Source: RPQJ01 sp035554635 (GTDB lineage Bacteria; Pseudomonadota; Gammaproteobacteria; Steroidobacterales; Steroidobacteraceae). Taken from it: DNA of 12,258 bases. Position numbers and translations under genes: made by a program. The stretch spans positions 1-12,258 of the forward strand of contig DATMIB010000166.1 in NCBI GenBank assembly GCA_035554635.1, in the 5' to 3' direction. Below the pieces are notes generated by a model. It searched no databases. It saw only the letters and a list, made by a program, of their open reading frames with translations, and had not been told where the DNA came from. How positions within the stretch are numbered: the first letter of the stretch is position 1; every line of letters starts with the position of its first letter. This document shows, in pieces, positions 5,889-12,258 of this stretch.

Positions 5889-6335
5889 ATGGCCACCACG
5901 AACTCCACCGACACGGCCCGCCAGGAATTCGGCGCCTTCCTGCTTCGCATCACGCTCGGCGTGATGTTCATCGCGCACGCCGGTCTCAAGTATTTCGTCT
6001 TCACGCTGCCCGGTACGGCGCAGTTCTTCGGCTCGCTCGGACTGCCGCCCGCGCTCGGCTACTTCACGTTCGCAGTCGAACTCGTCGGCGGCGTCCTGCT
6101 GATCGCCGGCGTGCACGCGCGCTACGTCGCGCTCGCGCTCGTGCCGGTGCTGCTGGGCGCGACGTGGGCCCACGTCGGCAACGGCTGGACGTTTTCGGCG
6201 CCGAACGGCGGCTGGGAATACCCGGCGTTCCTGACGGCGGCGGCGATCGTCCAGTATTTCGTCGGCGACGGTGCGTTCGCGCTGCGCCGCGGCTTCCCGA
6301 CGCTCGCGCGTCGCGCGGCGGTCGCGCACGCCTGA
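5889..6335 (+). CDS. DoxX-family inner-membrane protein
   Basis: A 148-residue protein of the DoxX/DoxD-like family with four predicted membrane segments: about 16-34 (LLRITLGVMFIAHAGLKYF), 58-77, 78-95 and 112-130. The TLGVMFIAHAGLKYF segment is the family hallmark, followed by GLPPALGYFTFAVELVGGVLLI (51-72). It starts at ATG 5889 with GAGGA 8 bases upstream; an in-frame ATG 12 codons earlier has no ribosome site. Members of this family occur beside redox and detoxification genes and are linked to thiol or quinone redox, but the biochemical role is poorly defined. It is the first gene of a plus-strand set with the glutathione transferase and dioxygenase, divergent from the LysR gene. Confidence 0.9.
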   Translation: MATTNSTDTARQEFGAFLLRITLGVMFIAHAGLKYFVFTLPGTAQFFGSLGLPPALGYFTFAVELVGGVLLIAGVHARYVALALVPVLLGATWAHVGNGWTFSAPNGGWEYPAFLTAAAIVQYFVGDGAFALRRGFPTLARRAAVAHA

Positions 6336-6446
6336 GTGTCCGTCACGATCCCGATCACTTCCAACTCAACCACGAGCGTCCGCGTCACACCCGCTTAGGT
6401 CACGCACGCTTCACGTCGCACACGTTCACGCAGAGGAGACAAACGC

Positions 6447-7052
6447 ATGAAGCTCTACTACACGCCCGGTGCATGCTCTCAAGCCCCGCACATCGTGCTG
6501 CACGAACTCGGCCTGCCCTACGAGGCGGTCAAGGTCGACCTGGTCAAGCACACGCTGCCCGATGGGTCCGACTACCGCGCGATCAACCCGAAGGGTTACG
6601 TGCCGCTGCTCGAACTCGACGACGGCACGCGCATGGCGGAAGCGAGCGTGCTCGTGCAGTACCTCGCCGACCAGATGCCGGGCGAGCTCGCGCCGAAGTT
6701 CGGCACGCAGGAGCGCTGGCGCCTGATGGAATGGCTCGCGTTCATTTCGACCGAGATCCACAAGGGTTTCGGGCCGCTGTGGAACCCGCAGACGCCGCCA
6801 GAGGTGCGCGAGCGCACGGTGCAGGCCCTCGGCAACCGCTTCGGTCTCGTGGCGAAGACGCTCGAGAAGCAGCCGTACCTCACGGGCGAGCGCTTCACGA
6901 TCGCCGACGCCTACCTGTTCGTCGTCCTCAACTGGAGCGGCCTGCACAAGGTCGACCTCGGCCCGTGGCCGGCGCTGCAGCAGTTCCAGCAGCGCGTCGC
7001 GGCGCGGCCCGCGGTCCAGGCAACGCTCAAGACCGAAGGCCTGGTGAAGTGA
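6447..7052 (+). CDS. gstA: Beta-class glutathione S-transferase
   Basis: A 201-residue cytosolic enzyme conjugating glutathione to electrophiles. It matches E. coli GstA along its length: start MKLYYTPGACSQAPHI, then NPKGYVPLLELDDGT (47-61), EIHKGFGPLW (103-112) and RFTIADAYLF. The thioredoxin-like domain (1-80) has the class-defining Cys10, cis-Pro53 after Val52, and E65/S67 for the glutathione gamma-glutamyl group. The helical domain (about 87-201) carries H105, matching His106 of GstA. AGGAG lies 8 bases before the ATG. A 111-base gap separates it from doxX, with no clear terminator; co-transcription is likely but not certain. A strong hairpin follows its stop. Substrate is unknown; context suggests a quinone or aromatic electrophile. 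Confidence 0.95.
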   Translation: MKLYYTPGACSQAPHIVLHELGLPYEAVKVDLVKHTLPDGSDYRAINPKGYVPLLELDDGTRMAEASVLVQYLADQMPGELAPKFGTQERWRLMEWLAFISTEIHKGFGPLWNPQTPPEVRERTVQALGNRFGLVAKTLEKQPYLTGERFTIADAYLFVVLNWSGLHKVDLGPWPALQQFQQRVAARPAVQATLKTEGLVK

Positions 7053-7058
7053 TCTGTC

Positions 7059-7091
7059 GCGCCGCCCCCGCATCGATCGCGGGGGCGGCGT
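7059..7091 (+). terminator. Strong GC hairpin between gst and dioxygenase genes
   Basis: Arms GCCGCCCCCGC (7061-7071) and GCGGGGGCGGC (7079-7089) pair perfectly over 11 bp, extended by C-G and G-U to 13, around loop ATCGATC. It starts 6 bases after the gst stop and lies 42 bases before the next gene. There is no U-tract, so partial termination, or protection of the upstream message end, are both possible. Confidence 0.4.
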
Positions 7092-7132
7092 CACCGGCTC
7101 GCGAGGAGCGAACCCGGATTCAGGAGAATGAA

Positions 7133-7924
7133 ATGGCACGCTGGCCCACGTTGTTCGTCTCTCACGGCTCGCCGATGCACGCCATTGCTCCGGGCGGTGC
7201 CGGCCCCGCGTGGCGCGCACTGGTGCAATCGCTGCCCACGCCGCGCGCGGTGCTGATCGCGTCCGCGCATTGGGAAACGTCGCTGCCGATGCTGACCGGC
7301 GCCGCCGAACTGCAGACGATCCACGACTTCGGCGGCTTCCCGGAGGAACTCTATCGCGTGCGTTACGACGCACCGGGCTCGCCCGAGGTCGCACAGGAGG
7401 CGGCAACGCTGCTGCGGGAGGCGGGGCTCAATCCCTCGATCAACTCGTGCCGCGGCATCGACCACGGCGCCTGGGTGCCGCTCAAGTGGATGTACCCCGA
7501 GCGCAACGTGCCGGTCGTGCAGGTTTCGGTGCAACCCTCGCTCGGCACCGCGCATCACCTCGCGCTCGGCCGGGCACTGGCACCGCTCACGGAGCGTGAC
7601 GTCCTGGTCATCGGCTCCGGCCACGTGACGCACAACCTGCGCGACTGGTTCGGAGGCCGCGGCGAGGGCGCCGTGCTGCCGTACGTGACTGACTTCGCGC
7701 ATTGGCTCGAGACGAATCTCGTCGCGCACGACACGGACGCGGTGCTCGCCTATCGCGAACGCGCCCCGTCGGCCGCACGCGCGCATCCGACCGAGGAGCA
7801 CTTCCTGCCGCTGTTCATTGCGCTCGGTGCCGCGGGCGATGCGCCGGTCGTCGAAAAGGCGTACTCGGCGACCGAAGGCGCCGCGCTCTCGATGGATGCC
7901 TACCGGTTTCGCGAGGCCGCGTGA
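7133..7924 (+). CDS. ygiD: LigB-superfamily extradiol ring-cleavage dioxygenase, DODA/YgiD type
   Basis: A 263-residue protein of the class III extradiol dioxygenase superfamily, DODA/YgiD branch, which cleaves catechol-type rings such as DOPA using an active-site metal held by His residues. Visible motifs are FVSHGSPM (8-15, His11), SAHWET (44-49, His46), IHDFGGFPEELY (63-74), RGIDHGAWVPL (107-117, His111), SGHVTHNL (162-169) and PTEEHFLPLF (219-228, His223). His11, His46 and His223 are the likely metal ligands by family analogy. Length matches the family. The start ATG at 7133 has AGGAG 6 bases upstream; an overlapping ATG at 7128 is out of frame. It is the last gene of the LysR-linked set and converges on motB with 10 bases between stops. 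The natural substrate is not known for most members. Confidence 0.93.
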   Translation: MARWPTLFVSHGSPMHAIAPGGAGPAWRALVQSLPTPRAVLIASAHWETSLPMLTGAAELQTIHDFGGFPEELYRVRYDAPGSPEVAQEAATLLREAGLNPSINSCRGIDHGAWVPLKWMYPERNVPVVQVSVQPSLGTAHHLALGRALAPLTERDVLVIGSGHVTHNLRDWFGGRGEGAVLPYVTDFAHWLETNLVAHDTDAVLAYRERAPSAARAHPTEEHFLPLFIALGAAGDAPVVEKAYSATEGAALSMDAYRFREAA

Positions 7925-7934
7925 TCGCGATGCG

Positions 7935-8945
7935 TCAGGTCGTGGCCGGCGTGCTTGCCGGCACTGGCACCGGGCGCGCGGCTGCGTCGTCGGGCGATGT
8001 CAACGGCACCTTGCTCATCGTGTGATGCGGATCGTCGGTCGCGTGCGCGGCCGCTTCGGCCTTCCTGGTCATCACGATGATGCTGATGCGCCGGTTGACC
8101 GGGCTGGTCGGCTGCGACCGGTCGAACAGCACTTCCGACGACAGGCCCACTACGCGAGCGATCTTCGCCTCGGCGAGCCCGCCCCGCAGCAACGCGCGTC
8201 GAGCCGCATTGGCGCGATCGGCGGACAGCTCCCAGTTGGAGTAACCGCTCTGGTTGCCGCCGTACGGCTGCGTGTCGGTGTGCCCGCTCAACGACAGGTT
8301 GTTCGGGACGTCGTTCAGGTATTTGGCGAGTTCGATCAGGATGGCGCTCGTGTAGTCCTTGAGCTGGGCGCTGCCACGGTCGAACATCGCGCGGTTCTGC
8401 GCATCGACGATCTGGATGCGCAGCCCCTCGGGCGTGATGTCGATCAGCAACTGGTCCTTGAACGGCTCGAGCGCCTGGCTCTTCGCGATCGCCTCCTCGA
8501 GGTCGCGCTTGAGCTCTTCGAGGTTCTGGCGCTCCGCCTCTTCCTCGGCGACCTGCTGTGGCGTCGGTCGCGGCGTCGCGTCGAGCGAGGGCTGCGGCTG
8601 CGCCATCATCGCGGCGCCGACGCCGACCGACTGCTGCGACCGCGGCGCGTCCATGCCGCCCTGCAGGTTGATCGCGGCCGTGCTGGCGCCGCCCGGCCCG
8701 TTCTGCCCGGGCGCAGGCTTCGGCGAGTTGCCCTGCTGCATGCTGGGGTTCTTGAAGTAGTCGAAGATCGCGGCGCGCTGTTCCTTCGAGACCGAGGCGA
8801 CGAGCCACATGACCAGGAAGAACGCCATCATCGCCGTCACGAAGTCGGCATAGGCCACCTTCCAGGCGCCACCGTGGTGCCCACCCTCGACGACCTTCTT
8901 GCGCTTGACGTAGATCGGTCGCGGCGCATTCCTGTCCGCGGCCAT
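7935..8945 (-). CDS. motB: Flagellar motor stator protein MotB
   Basis: A 336-residue peptidoglycan-anchored stator subunit. The N-terminal cytoplasmic part (VKRKKVVEGGHHGGAWKVAY) leads into one membrane segment (about 32-51, ADFVTAMMAFFLVMWLVAS) with the proton-carrying D34, equivalent to Asp32 of E. coli MotB, which suggests proton rather than sodium drive. A plug/linker region (52-160, rich in Gln, Pro and Gly, with a charged helix 131-155) precedes the OmpA-type peptidoglycan-binding domain (about 165-295) containing LSGHTDTQPY (218-227) and NWELSADRANAARRAL (237-252). A low-complexity tail of about 40 residues follows. ATG is 2 bases after the motA stop, with AAGGCGG inside the end of motA, so translation is probably coupled. 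The 3' end converges on the dioxygenase gene. Confidence 0.97.
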   Translation of the reverse strand: MAADRNAPRPIYVKRKKVVEGGHHGGAWKVAYADFVTAMMAFFLVMWLVASVSKEQRAAIFDYFKNPSMQQGNSPKPAPGQNGPGGASTAAINLQGGMDAPRSQQSVGVGAAMMAQPQPSLDATPRPTPQQVAEEEAERQNLEELKRDLEEAIAKSQALEPFKDQLLIDITPEGLRIQIVDAQNRAMFDRGSAQLKDYTSAILIELAKYLNDVPNNLSLSGHTDTQPYGGNQSGYSNWELSADRANAARRALLRGGLAEAKIARVVGLSSEVLFDRSQPTSPVNRRISIIVMTRKAEAAAHATDDPHHTMSKVPLTSPDDAAARPVPVPASTPATT

Positions 8946-8947
8946 GG

Positions 8948-9835
8948 TCAGGCCGCCTTGTCGGCTGGCGCCACCGGCTTCGCCTTGAGCTGGCCCTCGA
9001 GGTCGGCGAAGCTCGGGCGCACCTCGCTGAACAGCAACTTGCGCGCGAACTCCACCGATACCTTCGGCGGGTAGCCGCGCACGCAGGCGACGAGCGCCAT
9101 CTTCACGACCTCGAACGCCTTCGACTCTTCTTCGACGCGGTGCTTCAACGCTGTCGCGAGCGGGCCGACGAAGCCGTACGCGATCAGGATGCCGAGGAAC
9201 GTGCCGACCAGCGCCGCCGCGACCTTGTGGCCGATCGTCGCGGTGTCCGCGCCGTCGATCGCGGCCATCGTGTTCACGATGCCGAGCACGGCCGCGACAA
9301 TGCCGAAGCCGGGCAGCGCGTCTGCCACCTGCTGCAGCGCATGGACCGGCTGGTGGGCTTCCTTGTGGTGCGTCTCTAGCTCGTACTCGAGCAGGCTTTC
9401 GAGCTCGTGCGGATCGAGGTTGCCCGAGACGATCAGGCGCAGGCAGTCACAGATGAACTCCATCATGTGCTGGTCCTGCAGGATCTTCGGGTAGCGCTGG
9501 AAGATCGCGCTCTCCTGCGGCTTCTCGCAGTCGGCCTCGATGCCCATCACGCCTTCCTTGCGCAGCTTGTTGAGCAGGTCGTTCAACAGCCGCAGAAGGT
9601 CGACGTAGGTGTCCTTGCCGTAATGCGGCGCCTTGAACAGCGCCACTGTGCCGCGCATCGTGTCTGCCAGCACCTTCCTCGGATTGCTGGTGACGAAGGC
9701 GCCCGCGGCCGCGCCGCAGATGATCAGGATTTCGGTCGGGTGCCACAGCAGCAGCAGGCTCCCGCCCGAGAGCAGGAACCCCGCGGCGACGCTGACCAGA
9801 ACGACGATGAGTCCTGCGAGCGGAAGCATGTTCAT
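8948..9835 (-). CDS. motA: Flagellar motor stator protein MotA
   Basis: A 295-residue inner-membrane stator subunit. Four membrane segments lie at about 3-22, 29-50, 175-195 and 205-228. The large cytoplasmic loop has the rotor-contacting charges R92 and E100, spaced like R90 and E98 of E. coli MotA. The conserved prolines are P175 (DALPGFGIVAAVLG) and P225 (YGFVGPL). Five MotA form the ring around two MotB. The ATG at 9833-9835 is followed two codons later by another ATG (9827-9829); neither has a Shine-Dalgarno. The leader contains three complementary arms able to form two alternative hairpins. No cheA or other flagellar gene is seen in this window, so motAB stand apart, between rhlE and the convergent dioxygenase gene. 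Confidence 0.97.
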   Translation of the reverse strand: MNMLPLAGLIVVLVSVAAGFLLSGGSLLLLWHPTEILIICGAAAGAFVTSNPRKVLADTMRGTVALFKAPHYGKDTYVDLLRLLNDLLNKLRKEGVMGIEADCEKPQESAIFQRYPKILQDQHMMEFICDCLRLIVSGNLDPHELESLLEYELETHHKEAHQPVHALQQVADALPGFGIVAAVLGIVNTMAAIDGADTATIGHKVAAALVGTFLGILIAYGFVGPLATALKHRVEEESKAFEVVKMALVACVRGYPPKVSVEFARKLLFSEVRPSFADLEGQLKAKPVAPADKAA

Positions 9836-9844
9836 TATTCGGCA

Positions 9845-9880
9845 AGCCCGGTGTCAGTCCGGGCTATCGGCCGAGCCCGG
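9845..9880 (-). promoter_or_regulatory. Motif able to form two mutually exclusive hairpins before motA
   Basis: Minus-strand order is CCGGGCT (9880-9874), 8 bases, AGCCCGG (9865-9859), 7 bases, CCGGGCT (9851-9845). The middle arm can pair over 7 bases with either neighbour but not both. The promoter-proximal pair leaves the last arm free; the distal pair ends 9 bases before the motA ATG, across the ribosome-binding position. This is the layout of an attenuator or translation switch, though no ligand or leader peptide is evident. Confidence 0.4.
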
Positions 9881-9888
9881 CAAAGGTT

Positions 9889-9912
9889 GAGACCCGGTCT
9901 GGCCCGGGTCTC
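9889..9912 (-). terminator. Hairpin without U-tract behind rhlE
   Basis: Arms GAGACCCGG and CCGGGTCTC form a perfect 9-bp stem with a 6-base loop, beginning 13 bases after the rhlE stop. The bases after it (AACCTTTGCC) give no real U-run. It likely ends or trims the rhlE message before motA; read-through into motAB cannot be excluded. Confidence 0.45.
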
Positions 9913-9925
9913 GAATCGACGGTCG

Positions 9926-11368
<1,443 letters not shown>

Positions 11369-11465
11369 GTAGCGTAATTTTCCAGGCGCCACGACTCGCG
11401 CACGCCGTCTCCCGAATGCACGGGGACGAGCAATACGCGAGCACCGGCCGGGCGCCGTTGCTTTG

Positions 11466-11512
11466 GTTGTAACGAATCGAAGACGCGAAATGCAGACGTC
11501 GATCAGTCTGCA
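11466..11512 (-). promoter_or_regulatory. Possible rhlE promoter region with operator-like dyad
   Basis: TGCAGAC (11491-11497) and GTCTGCA (11506-11512) form a perfect 7-bp inverted repeat with 8-base spacer. On the minus strand, TACAAC (11471-11466), a fair -10 match, lies 19 bases downstream and about 100 bases before the rhlE ATG. No good -35 is seen; the dyad would cover that position, which suits an operator. Confidence 0.22.
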
Positions 11513-11560
11513 GGAGGAGCCGCAAAGATCCGGCCGAGGGCTTATGCCGTCGTGCCGGTC

Positions 11561-11585
11561 ATGGACGGGACCCAAGCCCGTCCAT
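11561..11585 (-). terminator. Hairpin downstream of the chorismate mutase gene
   Basis: ATGGACGGG and CCCGTCCAT pair perfectly over 9 bp around a 7-base loop. It lies about 180 bases past the stop of the chorismate mutase gene, in its direction of transcription. No U-tract follows on either strand, so the role as terminator is tentative. Confidence 0.3.
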
Positions 11586-11765
11586 CCTGAAGAACCTCGT
11601 GCGCAGACCGGACTGCGCGGCGGCAAACTGTGGGCGCAGTATGCCCTAAAACCCCGGACCGAGGCCAGATGCACTGGATGATTCGGTAATGCGCCGTCCC
11701 GTTTGCACCTGTTTCACTCGGCGCGCAGCAGGGGCGCGTAACGGAGGCGGTGCCGCAACTGCTGC

Positions 11766-12258
11766 TCAGTCTTGGGCCCGGTGCACGGCGCGACAGGCCG
11801 TGACCAGCGTTGCCGTCGTCGCCTCGGCCAGGCCATAACGCCGGCCGAGCCAGCGCAGGCAGTCGGCAATGCCGTCGTCGGTCGACCCTGCCTCGCCCAG
11901 CTGCACGTCGGCGTCGCGTAGGGCGAGCACCTGCAGCGCCCGCAGCTGCGCGGCGTTCGCTGCGTCGATGAACTGTCGCATCACGGCAAGATCCGTCGGT
12001 CGACGGCATTCGCCGCACATGCCGTTGCGGCCCCACGCCTCGTGCCAGTGACGTTGCACTTCGCGCGCGGCCGTCATCTGCGCAATGAACCAGCGTCGTA
12101 CCGAGGACGTGTCGAGCCCCAGCTCGACGGCCAGCGTCGTGACCGCCCCGAGGACTTCGGCTTCGCGCGGCAGGTCCTCGATCCGGGTGCCCGACGCCCA
12201 CTTGGTCGCGGCCATCGCGCGCATGGTCGCGAGACGCGCGTCGACCGCGGTCACCAGC
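11766..12258 (-). CDS. aroQ: Chorismate mutase, AroQ gamma (exported) type, N-terminus outside window
   Basis: About 164 C-terminal residues of a helical chorismate mutase, which converts chorismate to prephenate for Phe/Tyr synthesis. Counting from the GTG at 12252-12254, DARLATM gives R7, ATKW gives K18 and EDLPREAEVL gives R30; spacings of 11 and 12 match R49, K60 and R72 of the secreted M. tuberculosis enzyme. Later segments WFIAQMTAAREVQRHW (55-70) fit helices lining the active site. Gamma-class enzymes carry a signal peptide and a second, disulfide-bonded helical half; here C80/C83 form a CGEC motif and C132 and C154 could form a disulfide. The frame stays open to the edge (a Leu codon precedes the GTG), and the first helix would be cut short by starting at the GTG, so the real start is probably outside. 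Confidence 0.82.
   Translation of the reverse strand, partial: LVTAVDARLATMRAMAATKWASGTRIEDLPREAEVLGAVTTLAVELGLDTSSVRRWFIAQMTAAREVQRHWHEAWGRNGMCGECRRPTDLAVMRQFIDAANAAQLRALQVLALRDADVQLGEAGSTDDGIADCLRWLGRRYGLAEATTATLVTACRAVHRAQD

Larger units (their letters stand above)
11369..11765. other. Intergenic region between chorismate mutase and rhlE genes
   Basis: About 400 bases with no credible gene: short frames on either strand lack domains and good starts. It holds two inverted repeats, at 11491-11512 and 11561-11585, listed separately. It should contain the end of the chorismate mutase transcript and the rhlE promoter, both on the minus strand. Confidence 0.55.

Noticed and set aside
5798..7132. 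In-frame upstream extension of the dioxygenase, suggesting a 708-residue fusion
   Set aside because: The extension reads doxX and gst out of frame with no domain, while both genes have their own ribosome sites, and AGGAG precedes the ATG at 7133.
6426..7406. 326-codon minus-strand open frame opposite gst and the dioxygenase
   Set aside because: Antisense to two clear genes, Arg/Glu-rich shadow composition, no domain.
7818..9074. 418-codon plus-strand open frame opposite motB
   Set aside because: Antisense to motB with no domain; starts inside the dioxygenase gene in another frame.
11543..11681. Small plus-strand frame after an AGGAGG at 11512-11517
   Set aside because: The ribosome-like sequence is about 25 bases from the ATG, the peptide has no recognisable features and a hairpin falls inside it.

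Overview
The window is a G+C-rich stretch of bacterial chromosome. An outer-membrane phospholipase, secreted proteins, a MotA/MotB stator pair and a beta-class glutathione transferase point to a motile Gram-negative proteobacterium. A gamma- or betaproteobacterium (Xanthomonadales- or Burkholderiales-like) is my best guess, but no marker gene fixes the lineage. I see no insertion sequence, integrase, prophage or CRISPR array.

Left part, minus strand (1-4166): a secreted subtilisin-type protease cut by the window edge; about 530 bases without a recognisable gene; an outer-membrane phospholipase A (pldA) with an extra N-terminal domain and a U-less hairpin behind it; tRNA-Gly(CCC); then a two-gene unit of a BNR (Asp-box) beta-propeller protein followed by a MoaD/ThiS-like small protein ending in Gly-Gly.

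Middle (4279-7924): a small exported protein with His-rich ends (DnrO-like) on the plus strand meets a LysR-type regulator tail to tail. The regulator is divergent from a plus-strand set of DoxX-family membrane protein, glutathione S-transferase and DODA/LigB-type dioxygenase. The shared 136-base control region holds a T-N11-A dyad. I infer a regulated response to an electrophile, quinone or catechol-like compound.

Right part, minus strand (7935-12258): motB and motA (stator of the flagellar motor), the DEAD-box RNA helicase rhlE, and a partial gamma-class chorismate mutase running off the right edge. The rhlE-motA gap holds one GC-rich hairpin and, just before motA, three complementary arms that can form two mutually exclusive hairpins.

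No clearly unprecedented system is visible. The most promising items are the propeller-MoaD pair, the exclusive-hairpin leader of motA, the His-bracketed exported protein and the dyad-rich LysR/DoxX control region.
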